From: Undaria pinnatifida
Taxonomy: Eukaryota; Sar; Phaeophyceae; Laminariales; Alariaceae
NCBI GenBank assembly: GCA_012845835.1
Contig: JABAKD010000019.1
Location: forward strand, 12,293,344-12,357,343
Reading direction: 5' to 3'
DNA length: 64,000 nucleotides
In this document: positions 1-12,031 of the stretch, one piece after another
Position numbering within the stretch: position 1 is the stretch's first letter
How the letters are laid out: each line of letters begins with the position of its first letter
Translations under genes and position numbers: made by a program
The notes under the pieces: generated by a model
Told to the model about the DNA's origin: nothing
The model's database searches: none
What the model saw: only the letters and a program-made list of their open reading frames with translations

Positions 1-2900
1 TGGTGTTCGGGGGTCCACCAGGTAGTTGAACGCACAGGGCAGCCTAGAAGCAGAGAGTCGCGCACATATATAGACTATAGTCTATATGGGCAATATATAT
101 ATAGACTATATGGGCAATATATGGGCAAATGTTGTTCGACGCGCGATACTGTACGATAGAGGTAGAACACTTTTTGGCTGTTTATGATAAATTTATTTCA
201 AGGACGTTCCCAGGTAGCTGTGACTTCGACGAATTTAGGGTCGATACTCATCTTTTCGCAAGCTGCGTTGTTGGTACTTACTTGTAATATAATCTACTAA
301 TAATACTATGTGGGTGAGTTGTTCACTTAATGGGAGGGTTTCCTATTATTTTGTTTTCGTTTTATTTGTGTACATACATGCAGTATTTTTTTGTTTTTTC
401 TTAATGACGGGGCTCCTTAACACACAAATCGTCGGATAGATGGACAGCATTCTTATTTCGCAATATAACTTGTTTATTATACGTGTGCCTAGGCCATGGG
501 TGTGGTAATCGGTTTGCTCCAAAACATTTTTTGGGTTTGAGGTATAGACTAGCGCCTCATCAATCGAGCCCCCCCTAGAAAGAACTGGAGCAGCAGCTCT
601 ACCGTACTATTGTAGTAGCAAGTCTTTCTGTGTGGCCGATGGGATTCCTAAACCAACATACACGTACTACTAAATACCTGGTGTCCGTAGGCATCCCGTT
701 TTGTCTTACGACACACAATACATCACCCATTCATTGATAGGGCTCATGCGCTTGCTTATCGGGCTATACCTAATAATAAGCGTAGATGTAGACATTGATA
801 ACAAAAACTAGTTTTTGTGTGACGTGTCCACGTTGTCCACGTTCGCCTCCTCAAGAGTGAAGAGCCCAAAAGCCTTTAAAGACCTTTAGACTACCAACAG
901 CAGTAGGTGCACCCCTGCTGCAGCATGTAGGTGTCGGCGGCATTTACGCGACAAGCGCCAACGAAAACGCATTGCCGGAGGAGCTGCTGAACTACAGAAG
1001 AAATCAAGGGTGGGGGCACGGGGCACACGACATAAGAGCAAGGGTAGTCTATATGGGAAGCTCAACGACAGTATCGACCACGTGCTAAGATATAGACTGG
1101 GGGTAAAATTTTGTGCCAAAACATATTTATTTCTGACTGACGGTATGATACGATCAATAGTAACTTAACAATCAACACTGAATAATCTATCTATCTATGG
1201 AGTGCCATTGTTTTCTGTCGATCGTATTCTGTTCGTGCCGAGGCCGTGAGCTGCGTCATGGAGGGTTGCGCCTGCCACTTTTCTGACGGCGGGGTTTGTT
1301 TGGGGAGTTAAAGAGCTCAAGAGGCAAGGAAGGAGCCCAAGACAAAATCATCATTAGGTGCATCCACCTATCGTAGCATGCGTCTATCTCCGGACCGTGG
1401 CGCATCTCTGTACAATTTGGTGACATACTTCGTACTATACCAACCAACTGGACAGCAGCTCCCGGGTTCGCTTCGATATTGTTGCTGTGGCGCATTGAAA
1501 AAAACGAGTCGAGTTCCCTCATACAGGCACCAATCCCACGCTGCCATTCGTTTTATGCTGCGCAATGCAAAAAAAAGCCCACTTCAGACCTCGTGCAAAG
1601 CGCGTGCCCGGCTTCCGCCTACTGTAGACGGTCGTGCGATCAACCTAAGTACCACTCAACGCTGGATGGTGTCCACCAACAGCTGGCATTTATGATGACG
1701 ATATGTGATACACGAATGAGCACATTACCGCACAGTGGGTACCCCGAGCTAAGAGCACTGGGGAGCTAATAGCGGCCAACTTGGCATGTCCCTCGACACG
1801 AAAGGCTTTACATTGCCCACGACATGTGAGACCGCATGCTTCAGCTGGTCACGGGACGCTCTTGAATCGTGGTATCCACTGTATGTAGCTCATTTTTATG
1901 TTTTTTTTACTGCGGTCACAAAACAAGATTGTAAGCATTGTCCCAACAAAAAAAAAAAATCAAGCCCGAAACAACACGTGCACCACAAGAGCTGCAATGC
2001 CCTGGCGGCATGGCGATGCAGCATACCGACATGCAGCAAACGCCTCGGAATCTTCACTAAGCACATGTGGACCAAACCACCAATGCCGTTTCGGTCGAAA
2101 AATAAAAGGGACGCTCAGAATATCACGTAGACTACTAGTCTACTGTACTAACAGTAGTCTAACCGCAAACACGGCTCATGAAAAGGTTTCCTTGTTTGAA
2201 GGCCGAACAGTAGGGGTGAACTTAATTCTTCGGAGGCTCCCCACTTAACGAGCACTGTATGCCACCTATGACGCGTGCTACGATTGAGGTAGCACTTGTT
2301 GGCTTTTTGGTTTTCCGGATGACGGAGCTCCTTAACCAAAAATCGTCGGAAGTAGGTCATTTTTTTTAATGATTCTCGTTGTGCTAACCAACCAAAACCA
2401 ACATTGAGGGGGGAAGAATGCAACCCGATGAACCAGCCGACGGCCTTTTTAGGTACGTTAAGGCACACTACGCATACTACCGAAGAACAAAATTGGAATT
2501 CCAACGATATTATGGAGCAAATTCCCAGAAAAAAATATCATTGTTGGAGTTCCAACGATATTATGCCGCAGTTCCCAGTTAACCCCTTCATAACGGCACC
2601 TAGGTTTCTGGGAACTAAACACTTGGAATTAGTGTGGGATGGCTTTCCAGCAGAAAAAGGCTTGAGGAGCTCCGTCAGCCAGAATCGTTTCGCCCGAAAC
2701 GTGCCACTAACACCCCTATCATAACACACATCTCTTGGCGCATGGGATGGCATCGCATGGCGCCGCATCGTTCCCACGAGCAGCAAGCGCCGGGGCGAGG
2801 TTGGCCAAGCAAGGACCACATCGCCGACGCACAATTTCGATCGACAGAAGAAATCGAAAATTTAGCACACGTTAACTTCTTCCAATCACTACAGTGTAGT
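1..2900. other. Sparse region without recognisable genes
   Basis: I see no coding region I can support. Open frames are short, lack family motifs and overlap on both strands. A short dispersed motif occurs twice: GGCTCCTTAAC then ATCGTCGGA at about 402-436, and GAGCTCCTTAAC then ATCGTCGGA at about 2318-2352. A related inverted piece (GAGGAGCTCCGTCAGCC) lies near 2660. About 60-130 holds a small AT-rich repeat of tagactata/tgggcaatat. These look like remnants of an old dispersed repeat. Confidence 0.5.
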
Positions 2901-2999
2901 GCCTGGTAGTCTCACGGCAAAAATCGGCTCAAACGTATCCGAGTTTTGGACCCACAAAAACATCGACATATACAGCGCGCTGACGTATCGCTATTTTTA

Positions 3000-4350
3000 G
3001 TAGTCTAACGGCAAAATAAAGTGGCTCAAGGCGTCTGGTTTGTGGAGGCGTTTATTTCCCTCGCCCCTAACGTAAATTAAGGCTAGCCCTGTTATGTGCA
3101 GCACGAGTCTGCACAAAATCGTGTCTGTCGTTTGAGGCCAAGTGCAACCTTGCACGTCGGTCGAGACCGCCTCGACCCCAGGCCTAACCCTTAACCCAAC
3201 CTTTTGGCGGCATCGTGGATCGTGGGCCGCAGGGTTGGTTGCGTTTTTCCAAACATAAAACGGGCGTGGCCAGCCTGGACTACCAAGACTTAACTGGAAG
3301 GCATGATACTTGTGCAGGCCCGTCCTGCACATAGGGCGAGCCCAAATCGTCTCAAAAATATTTCCAACTTCGGAGGCGTTTTCATTTTCCTCGCTCTTGT
3401 GCCGCCGCGTGCACGTCGACCGTGGTGGGTGGCGCCCCCGACCACCTGTTGGGCTGCTTGCTAATTGCTTCCATTTTACTCTCCACCGTTTCCCTTTGCA
3501 GCTTCGTCAGCCCGAGTGTGGGATCGCCGGTAATGAATAGGAGAGGGCACGTGGGCAGGGAACGGAAAGGGGGGTCCTCATTTGCTGTTTGCCTTAAAGT
3601 CAATAGAAGAGGGGGGGGGTATTCATTAGCTTCTTTCCATAGTCATTCGCGGAGGCGGGCGCGCGCGGGGGGGTTAATTTGCTGCTTGCCTTAGTCATTC
3701 GATCATTGACTGTGGACCCCTTTCAAGACGGAGCACCGTTCATATAATCCAAGCAGGGACACCTCCAACATCTGGGCGCTCACTCTCTCTGCCTGTGCAC
3801 TTATTGTCAGCCAAAGTGTTGGATCGCTGGTAGGGAAAATACACGGGGGGCATGGGGGGGGGGGGGGTCGTTCTCCACCCAACGGTTGAACGCGGGCACA
3901 CGAAGGGTGTGTTTGTTAAAATACTTTCGAACTGACCGCGGTTTTCGGGGACAAATGATTTGGAAGTAAAGCGAGAGAACTTTTGCAGTAGAACAATGAC
4001 AAGGGCGCGGCGCAATGAAGACATGCTCATAAATCGTAATATTCGCGAAATGTGCTCTGCAGAGAATGCATGCCTGCGTAGTCTATACGAGCATCGAACG
4101 GATCTATCGGCAATACACCGTGGCGACAAGGTCGAAACTGGATTGACCGATCGTTCTCTCGCTTCCGGCCAAGCGTTGCAGAGTACCTGTGTGATACCAC
4201 TGTACCGGTTCAATCGCATGGGGCGATGCGTATATCGTTTCGTGCGTGCGTGTGCGCTTGCTCGATCCGCGGTACAGTCTTGGTCCCGCGGTCGTGCCGT
4301 ACTGTAGTGCGGCGTTGAAGTTAAAAATGCGGTAAAATTCGCTTGTCACG
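3000..4350. repeat. Decayed G-run repeats, no gene recognised
   Basis: The stretch contains G homopolymers (near 3611-3620, 3668-3675 and 3845-3868). Its halves are partly repeated: the motif gtgtgggatcgccggta near 3518 recurs as gtgttggatcgctggta near 3816. A block ending in gggcgctcactc at 3670-3790 recurs in diverged form at 4870-4975. Open frames at 3310-4307 show no recognisable domain and probably arise by chance. Confidence 0.45.
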
Positions 4351-4544
4351 ACCTTGTTCTCTAGAGTACCGCACTATTCCGGCATAACTCGGGGTTCCAC
4401 CACGGTGCGGGAATTGTCGTCTGGCAACGCAACGCATCGCACTAACGAAGGGCCATAAAAATCGGTTGTAACGACCTTATCCTACCGAGTACAGCGATAT
4501 CCCGGGATATCTCGAGGTCCCACTTCAACGTGGATACTGCCGTC

Positions 4545-4655
4545 TGGCAAAGCACCGCACTATTGAGGCCCCGCTCTACAGAAGCTAGTGAGGCACCGCA
4601 CTATTGAGGCACGGCACTAACGAGGCACCGCACTAATGAGGCACCGCACTATACG
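4545..4655. repeat. Short tandem repeat, GAGGCACCGCACTA unit
   Basis: Three to five imperfect copies of a ~16-18 bp unit (gaggcaccgcactaat and variants) occur in a row. Related pieces such as gtaccgcactattccgg occur upstream near 4366. It is followed at 4808-4864 by a low-complexity gggcgggcg stretch. Confidence 0.7.
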
Positions 4656-5001
4656 CACATTTGGTGGCCCTGCCATGTACAGGCCGGCGGTCATGACCAG
4701 GATGGTGAAACCCTGCGCTACCACTCGGCCACGCATGAGTTTCTGCGAGAGCTGCTTGTTTCCTTGCTTGAAAGAGTAAATACCTACGGTGTGCGTTGGA
4801 TTAAAATGAAGGCGGGCGGGCGGGCGGGCGGCGCGGGGTGGGGGGGGCGGGGGGCGGGCGGGCGAACGCATTGTTGCTTGCATTAGTCGCTTCGCCATTG
4901 ATCACGTATTATCCCCGAGACGGAGCACGATTCCGACTCCTCATAGAGACACTTTCAGTATTTGGGCGCTCAGTACATTTTCGACATATGTATATTACAT
5001 A

Positions 5002-5184
5002 CAGAGTAGTGGTTCCTCTATAGTGCCGGCATGCGCCAGTGGGAAAAACCGGCACTATAGCGGCAACCGGCACTACTCTGCATACTACCATTACAGGCTT
5101 CTCCCAGTGGGGCCTAACAATTTCACAGGCACTATAGCGGGCGACCGGCACTACTCAACCGGCACTATATAGGAACCTATACTG
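5002..5184. mobile_element. MITE with TA target duplication
   Basis: The termini are imperfect inverted repeats. Left is CAGAGTAGTGGTTCC followed by TCTATAGTGCCGG. The right end, read inward on the other strand, is CAGTATAGGTTCC followed by TATATAGTGCCGG. TA dinucleotides abut both ends (5000-5001 and 5185-5186), as expected for Tc1/mariner/pogo-type insertion. The interior is made of repeated CCGGCACTA motifs and has no coding capacity. A diverged relative lies at about 9795-9965. Confidence 0.75.
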
Positions 5185-5389
5185 TACAAGCGATTGGTGG
5201 GGGGCATCCTATAAGTGACGCTTGGTCAGTTAATGATAACGTCCGTCTTCCCCAAAAGGTAAGCGCTTTTTCTACCGCAACAAAAAATATCGGCTTCAGA
5301 TCCGGGATGATTGTGTACAGACTATACGAGTGCCGGTCTTTCAAAACATCTAGGTACCACTCTATACAGAGATGTAACATAACTGCCGA

Positions 5390-5668
5390 ACGGCTCTTAC
5401 ATTTCCGGACAAAGCGGTTGAAAACGAAGGGCTTCCCAACGGTGTCGGCTTGCGCTGCCGGGGTTGGAACGAAGACCACTGATAGGGACAGCTTACGCTA
5501 TACCTACAATGGGACCCGAAGGGTGCGCCAGCTAGCGTTGGGCTGCGAAAGCAGCTGAGTTAAATCGACACACGACGCGTATGAAAATACGTGGAAGTGT
5601 GGTGAGCTAAAGCTTTATTTTTCCCCATCCGCCGGAGGATATAAAAATAAAAAATAAAAAAAGGTGTG
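5390..5668 (+). mobile_element. Poly(A)-tailed retroposon, 3' end
   Basis: This segment shares its sequence with two other copies in the window: 23025-23412 on the minus strand and 46831-46949 on the plus strand. All end in ccatccRccggagga followed by an A-rich tail, here (a)nataaaaaat to about 5668. Length varies at the 5' side between copies, the usual sign of 5' truncation by target-primed reverse transcription. No coding region is recognised, so it could be a LINE 3' untranslated region or a SINE. The 5' boundary here is uncertain. Confidence 0.6.
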
Positions 5669-5669
5669 C

Positions 5670-6165
5670 CACACGCCACAAGCAAGAATAGCACTTTTCC
5701 CCGATGTTTTACACATGCTTGAGTTGATTATTGGTGTAGAGTTTCTCCCGAATGCCAGCCAAAACTTCTGCAAGCTGCAAGCTCTAAGTGCCAGGTATAC
5801 GTGCGGCAGGTCTACAGGTATGGAATATGGCTTTATGGACGTAACTTGACTGACGGATGAATACCAGTTCGCTACGTATAACTACATATTAAAGATTACA
5901 GTACACCCATGTACGTGTCGCAGCCCACACCTGGTAACGCGGTTGTAGTCCGCTAGGCCCCTGCATTGCTACGGTAGATGCCAGGGGGTGTGGGAGACAG
6001 ACCCCACTTCCTGACATTCGGTGGTGCAATTACCATATACAGAGACTCAGCCGGCACCCCGGTTGACTGGCATATTTAGTCGCAACTGCCTGTTATTTGA
6101 AGTACGTGTACTTTAACAGGAAGATTGTAGAACGATGTGTCCCGCCTAGCGGGCGCGAATACTTA
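5670..6165. other. No feature recognised
   Basis: I see no repeat copy, TE terminus or supported reading frame in this stretch. Confidence 0.4.
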
Positions 6166-6167
6166 TA

Positions 6168-6690
6168 TTTTCATATATTACAAAAATAAAAATACACTCC
6201 AGCTGTGAGATCGAAGATTTTGTCGAAACTCATCTTTGCAAGCTGTGTGTGATACTCCGATCGCGCGTATTACGGGTTGTGTGTCCTCATTAAGGATATA
6301 GGTCGGCGACTCCCCTTAGAACTACAGCAGTGTAGCTTGTACCAGGGCCAACAGGGTGGTGTTGGTCAGTCTGTGCGCGGAAACTACAAAAAGCCGTCTT
6401 TGAGGGGGACAAAATCTGACAGCTGTGGAAGGAAATGCATCAGTTCATCAAGTGTATCCTGTAAGTCGTATAACCGGTGAGGGGAGGGCGGAGTTTTTAA
6501 GGGCGTGGGGGGCTGGGTTTGAACAAGAGGGAACGGGGGGGAGGGGGAAACGGGCGGGGAAATTCAATCTGTGCGCGGAAACTCTAAATCCTTCAAGGGA
6601 ACAAACATATATGTACATGCTGCGGCTTTGTCATCTGAAAAAAAGGTACCAGACACCACAATTATTATACGGCATCCCCGAAGATATCAA
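6168..6690 (+). repeat. G-tract dispersed repeat (G-rich orientation)
   Basis: This is one copy of a family seen seven times in the window. Landmarks in order are an AT-rich start (atattacaaaaataaaaat), ctgtgagatcgaagattt, gatactccgatcgcgcg, tatccttaat-type motif on the opposite strand, cggaaacta, and then G homopolymers. The repeated element cggaaactataaatcctt appears more than once per copy. Other copies: 19440-20990, 33940-35625 and 48530-49935 (C-rich orientation), 58153-58650 (G-rich), and fragments at 43815-44015 and 53840-53995. No protein coding is visible. Confidence 0.7.
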
Positions 6691-7680
6691 GAATTGACGA
6701 AATTGTGGCAGTAGAAAAAAACAGTCGCAAGGCTGATACAACAGCATACATCAGCGCGCTTCATTGCGTACTGCTGTAGTACTACTGAAGTATACCAGTA
6801 CATATATGGAAGTCATACTCGTATTCGTACAAACCGGCTTCTTTCGGTAAGCAAGACCCTGAAACTAGTATGATGTGATACGAGTTACCCGGTGCCTGTA
6901 GGCGATTTCTCCTTTCAGATGTGGGCGCATTAATAATCGGCCCCTTCGATCCTCGGGTAGGTTCTGCTGCCCACTTTGCTTCTTGTCGCGGAGGCAGTCC
7001 TGCCAGCGGGGTGAGTACTGGTACTTCGAAGTATATGATTCACAGTCAAGACACGACACCTGGGTTCTTTTGATAGCTTTTGAGCGGCAGTTCAATGGGC
7101 TCGCCGTATTCAACCTGAGGAGCTACCGCGCACTGATGTAAAAATCAAAATACATACCGGTTCATGGTACTGTACCCGATACAGCTGCAGACTATTGTAA
7201 ATCTGTACCTGGTACATTTGACATCTCTACATCTCTACACCAGGTATGCGTGTATTCACCAACGGAGGGACGCAAAGATACTGCCTTCTCCCACCAGGTA
7301 CTAGATAGGGTTATCGTTGCCTGTTTCCTGAGCGGGCTCGCTTGATGCATCCCTCGCCCCTCAGAGTTCCCACTTGAACACCGCCTTCTTCCATTACTCG
7401 CAGAACGGTCCGGCTTTCTTTGATTGCTTCCTTTACTTTTTTTTTATTTCAGGTTGTTTCTTGATTTCCTGCTTGCTTCCTTCAAATGTGGGTTCTGCCA
7501 ACTCCGTTTATGGTAGGATTCTTCTTTGATAAGATATATGTTGACCTCTCAACTGTTTCCTTCAAATTTCGTTTTGGCCAACTTAATTTACTTTATTTTT
7601 CATTCGTTCTTTACTCTACCTGCTTTTTTTTTGTGGAAGTTGAATAAGTATCATCACAGCGGATTTTAGCTGAGCTTAGC
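6690..7680. other. No feature recognised
   Basis: Non-repetitive at the level I can see. The motif TACCTGGTA or ACCAGGTA occurs three times (near 7205, 7241 and 7297), part of a window-wide excess described in the findings. Confidence 0.4.
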
Positions 7681-7681
7681 T

Positions 7682-8040
7682 CAGTTTGGCGCATCAGCTC
7701 AGTTCAGCTCAGCAGTGCAGCGGAGATCTAGCTCAGCAGCGCAGCGCCGTGCCCTGCCGTGCGGGGCGGTGCTGTGACATTATGTGCCGTGCCGCGTACT
7801 GCTGTGCTGTACTTAGTCTTTCATACATGCCAGCAGGTATCATTCCCAGTATCATACCAGGTACCGGTACACCACGTCTATACGTACTACGTTGTGGAAT
7901 AACAAAAAATGCACTCTCAGCTCAGCTCAGCGACGGGTTAGCAGCGCAGCGCAGCGCCGTGCGGTGCTGTGCCGTGCCGTGCCCTGCCCTGCGATGCGGT
8001 GCTGCACCGTGCTACGGCGCGCTGCGCTGTGCTTTCTTTG
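7682..8040. repeat. Degenerate pentamer-like GCxGT repeat
   Basis: Two stretches (7690-7805 and 7917-8032) are built from degenerate pentamers such as gtgcc, gctgt, gcggt and gcagc. The second resembles 38145-38285, and in inverted orientation 29150-29290 and 32515-32670, so this is a dispersed family. Long open frames in it are by-products of the short period. Confidence 0.65.
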
Positions 8041-8139
8041 GTGCATATAGTATCAGGTATTTGAGAAGAATCAGGTACCAGGTACCGGTTTGTACGTGTG
8101 TGCTCGTCTTTTTGCCTTCGTGATTGATAGTCTTCTCTC

Positions 8140-8660
8140 ACTCTCCTTCATATTTGTTTTCTTTCGCAATTTACACCCATACTGACGATCAGAACGTGAC
8201 ATCGCCGGCAAGCACACAGCACAGCACAGCACAGCACAGCACAGCACAGCACAGCACAGCACAGCACAGCACAGCACAGCACAGCACAGCACAGCACAGC
8301 ACAGCACAGCACAGCACAGCACAGCACAGCACAGCACAGCACAGCACAGCACAGCACAGCACAGCACAGCACAGCACAGCACAGCACAGCACAGCACAGC
8401 ACAGCACAGCACAGCACAGCACAGCACAGCACAGCACAGCGCAGCACAGCACAGCACAGCACAGCACAGCACAGCACAGCACAGCACATCACATCACATC
8501 ACAGCACAGCACATCACAGCACGGCACAGGGCAACCAACTCCGCACAAGTAGCTCTTGGCATTATCAAATCGGTGGTTGCACCAAATCATGGGCCTCTTC
8601 TCTCTGCCTCCTTCACATTTTGTTCTTTGCGCGAGCATAGCGGAATCCTTGTATACCACA
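8140..8660 (+). repeat. Dispersed repeat P carrying an (ACAGC)n array
   Basis: The flanks of the array (gatcagaacgtgac on the left; agctcttggcattatcaaatcg and atgggcctcttc on the right) match a second copy at about 40610-40912. That copy has only a few acagc units at the corresponding place. Both copies end near CGGAxxCCTTGTA, the terminus shared with the 27.8, 31.2 and 58.1 kb elements. The array is therefore an expansion inside a pre-existing repeat. Confidence 0.7.
8212..8530 (+). repeat. (ACAGC)n microsatellite
   Basis: About 55 nearly perfect ACAGC pentamers run from 8216, with one GCAGC interruption near 8440, decaying into acatc and acggc units at the right end. Reading frames through it give Cys/Ala/Val or His/Ser/Thr repeats on either strand and are artefacts. 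Confidence 0.97.
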
Positions 8661-8785
8661 TGATACCGGTACCAGACGATAGCGGGAGAGCTACTAATTT
8701 GGACCGCTGATCAGTACCATGATATCACATACTCGTATACTACTGTGATACAACGAACAGCGTATTGTGCGTACAGCTGGACAAC

Positions 8786-8846
8786 AGCAACGATTACTCC
8801 ATCCGCCGGAGGACAAAAAAAAAAGAAGAAAAAAAGCAACGATTAC
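8786..8846 (+). mobile_element. 37-bp retroposon stub with 12-bp target duplication
   Basis: AGCAACGATTAC occurs at 8786-8797 and again at 8835-8846. Between them sits tccatccgccggaggac plus an A-rich tail. The same 3' end (ccatccgccggagga then poly-A) closes the retroposon copies at 5.4-5.7, 23.0-23.4 and 46.8 kb. This is an extreme 5' truncation in which only the last ~17 bp and the tail were copied. Confidence 0.85.
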
Positions 8847-9780
8847 GAAAGGCGGAAACTGCGGGATGGATGGGCACACGATCCATGCACTTGCGCAACG
8901 CCACGGCGCATTCCGTGTGCTGCGCTGTCAGAAGGCAATGCTACGAGTGTTATCCTCCCGTGCGTGCATCGTCTTACATCACAGGGGTCGGTATCATACC
9001 TGGTAGGCTATATGATATACCAGGTACCTCGTACCAGGTATTAAGGGGCCGCTCCGATCACACTACTGTTGTAACTCCATACTGTATGTATTTTCTCTCT
9101 TTCTTCTTTCGTGTTTTTTGTCTTTGCCGCAGCAGCTATACTATTTCCAGTATCATAAGAGGCTACGAAACACGCCTTACGGAAAACGTGATCCCTTCCG
9201 AACCACACCGAGTAACGACATCTTTGGCTTGAAAGAAAGCTTAGGTTCAGCCCAGTACATTTTGAACCACAAGCATATACCCAGTGTTCCTCTAAAGTGC
9301 AATCCTTGGTGTGTTTGAATCCGGTATAGATTTTCTTGAATTTCGGTCTTTCGCAGCTCTACTGCATTGCTGTGCTCGTGCTGTAAGGAACGCGGGGCTC
9401 CGTTAGAGGCTGGCATCGGTCGGTATGCTAGTGGTTGCATTGTCGCCGAAGTTTAATGTTAAACAACCGTGACGCGAGAACTTGTACGTTTTTCAGGGTC
9501 ACCAATACATGGGAGTGTGCTATTTATAGCGATAGTCTCTTAGGCGTTTTGCGGGTTGAACGATGCGTCCTAGTGATCTGGCACCAGTACAAAGAAGGTT
9601 GCCGTTGACATTGTCGTCCTGCTGCTGAAAATATCGCGACAAACGAAGGTCTGGTTGAGGAGATGTTGCGTTTTCCGTAAGGCGCTATTCCTACCGCGAG
9701 AAAATGTATACCAGAAATAGTATGGCTTCTGCTGAAATATTTTTACAGCTATTTTTGCTCGAGCAAACAAATACATACAA
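8847..9780. other. No gene recognised
   Basis: A cluster of three ACCTGGTA/ACCAGGTA motifs lies at 8996-9040. No family-specific protein motif, splice-consistent reading frame or TE terminus was found. Confidence 0.4.
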
Positions 9781-9794
9781 CCCCCCCCCCCCCC

Positions 9795-9965
9795 GGTATG
9801 TGTCAACCGGAAATACCGGCACTATTCGAACTTGCAACCGGCACTATCCGCGTACTGGCACTACTGGTTGCCCATCTATGCCTGACGATTTCACTGGCAC
9901 TACACTACACACCGGGCACTCAACCAGCGCTGCAGAGGGACCCGTACTGCTGTACACCTCGAAGA
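9795..9965. mobile_element. Diverged relative of the 5.0-kb MITE
   Basis: Repeated CCGGCACTA motifs and the order ccggcactatt, caaccggcactat, tggttgcccatc, atttcactggcacta follow the internal order of the 5002-5184 MITE. The left end abuts a C homopolymer (9781-9794) and clean termini are not visible, so this is a decayed or rearranged copy. Confidence 0.5.
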
Positions 9966-9969
9966 GCGG

Positions 9970-11845
9970 AGTGACGAAAAACGTTTGACATACGTTCCTG
10001 ACGTATTCCACTCCAGAGTTATCGTCGTAGTCTGTTTTATGGCCATGAGCTAGATTATGGCGAGAACAGCAGCAGAACCAACAACTTCAACGACTATGTA
10101 CGAGTCGAGTACGGGATAACTCTTGCTGCTGTGTGGGTGCTCATGATACTCCGCTATTAACACTGCTGCTGTGCTGCTGTGCTGCTGTGCTGCTGTGTTG
10201 TGGAGGAAATCACATGCTCCGTACCAGCAGGCAATCAGGCACTTCTGGGCGGCAGGCGTACAGGTGTACGAGTATGATTCCGCGTTCGCATGTCCAGGCT
10301 TGGGTTCGACCTTGCCACCACGTGCCAACTATAGCAGAGAAACCCGCCGCCTCTTGCCTCAACTACACAGCAAGCAGCCGTCGCCGCGTCGCCGCAGCAG
10401 TAGCAGCAGAGACAGCTGCAACCCCGACCAGAGGGCACGCAAGTTCGAGCAAATAAGGTACTGCAAGGCAGTGCCAGGTACGAGTAAATTTGGTGCTGCT
10501 GTACTGCTGTACCAACGAAGACATGCTGACAGGCAGCGGATTCGCCTTGAGTTGCCGTGACAGACACGAAATTAGTAGGGTGTAGTGTTTAACACTCCAC
10601 CGTGCACCCTTGGCAGCGCACGTGTATTCATCCTTGCTGGAGATGTCTCCTGCGGGAAGGGCAGCACAGAGAGAAGAACGTGGCGGTTTGCTGACAGTAC
10701 GAATTTCAAGTCAGAAAAGTCCAGGTCACCTGAAACCAAGAATCCCACAGTCGCCAAAGCTCCGATCGGCACCAGCGGGTCCTGCCTAGATTTAATCATG
10801 AACTTGTCGATAAACGAAGGAGCTCTCTCGTCGCCCACCATGGTGTCAGCGGTGGCGCAGCGAGTGCACAGCACACAACAATGAGTCACGTTGTGCGAAA
10901 AATTCAAGAACTCGCAGTTTTAGGTTTTCACTCGAGAAGGAAGGCGTATATTAATTTATAATTTGTTTAGTACTTTTTTTCAACGCGGGGAGTTTAGACC
11001 AATCAAAGTATTCTGTCGGAGCCTAAAAATAAAACCAATGAAATGAGAGCCCGCCATTTTCGGCCGCATCGTGCGATCTTGGGGGCAGGGACAAGCCTAA
11101 GAGAATACGTGCACACGCGCACAATGGTGCACAGGCACGCGGGCACGCGGGGAACACAGATGCAAAGGGCACACGGGCGCATGGGCACACGGGCACAAGG
11201 GCATGTACCTTTGGCGGAAGGCTGTGCCTGCAAATCGACAAGTGGGGACGGTATGGTGCCGGTAGGTCGCCGTCCTGATCGTTATGCAAAGCCAATGCAT
11301 ATACTACTTTAAGCGGAAATATAAGAGAGACGTAGTATTTTTGTATGGTTGGGACATATCCGTTACATTTCCAACCAGAGCGCGAGACACAACGTAATTT
11401 CGTACCTGGTACCTGGTACGCGATAGGCCGAGAAACAAGCATGTGCAAGAGACAACCATCAAGGCAATGCCTTGCATTGATACTCAAGTGTTTTGCATAT
11501 TCGATGCACTCAGGTGCCTGCCGTCGAGAACGTAGGTCAGCCTCCCGCCGATTGTCTATTATACTTGTACCAGGTATGAAACACCTTATCACAGGTACAG
11601 CGCACCCCGCCGGGCGATTTTTCGAGCTGATTTTCTCGGCAATCGTGACGGTGCAAATGCCAAGCGACGCGCCTACAGAAACATCTCTGCTCTACGAATC
11701 ACCATACTCGTGTTATGTGCACCCCTTGTTTTGGAGAGGATCGGCTTTGAAAATCGTCCTAGGGGCACGTTATCTCACGTGTTATTGTTTCTTGCTGTGA
11801 GTAGGCTGTGCAGCCGCTACAGTGATGCACATTATTCGACCTGTC
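9970..11845. other. No gene recognised; two low-complexity patches
   Basis: 10160-10197 holds about four units of a CTGCTGTG repeat. 11105-11215 is a degenerate GGGCACACG-type minisatellite. ACCAGGTA/TACCTGGT motifs occur near 11403, 11410 and 11570. Open frames (for example 10572-10907 minus, 11023-11592 minus) lack recognisable domains. Confidence 0.4.
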
Positions 11846-11849
11846 TGCA

Positions 11850-12028
11850 GCATCGCCACGGCGCTGCCATGGCACGGCTGCCTGACATGACGCTGCCATG
11901 GCACTGCTAGAAAGGCTAACATGGTACTGCAATGACGGTCCATGGCAGTGTCATGGCAATGCCACCGCAGCTGCCATGCCACGCGTCATGGCCTGCTGCA
12001 AAAACGCACTGCCAGACAAAGATAAGGG
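11850..12028. repeat. CATG-rich palindromic array, left part
   Basis: Degenerate units around GCCATGGCA and CATGRC recur every 10-20 bp (gctgccatggcac, gtccatggcagtgtcatggc and others). The same texture resumes at 12900-13245 after the Harbinger-like element, suggesting one array that was later interrupted. Confidence 0.65.
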
Positions 12029-12031
12029 TTA

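Noticed and set aside
2110..3010. Pogo-like termini CAGTAGTCTAACCG near 2146 and tagtctaacgg near 3000
   Set aside because: Both occurrences are in the same orientation and no inverted partner or TA pair closes an element.
4265..4660. A TIR transposon bounded by TAGTGCGG and CCGCACTA
   Set aside because: The termini are only 8 bp, the right one lies in a tandem array of the same motif, and no independent copy is visible.
8071..8552. Long open frames on both strands through the (ACAGC)n array
   Set aside because: A pentamer repeat without stops is open in several frames; composition is purely repeat-driven and no start or splice context supports translation.
11023..11592. 189-codon minus-strand frame
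   Set aside because: Half of it is Cys/Pro/Val low complexity from the GGGCACACG minisatellite; no recognised domain.
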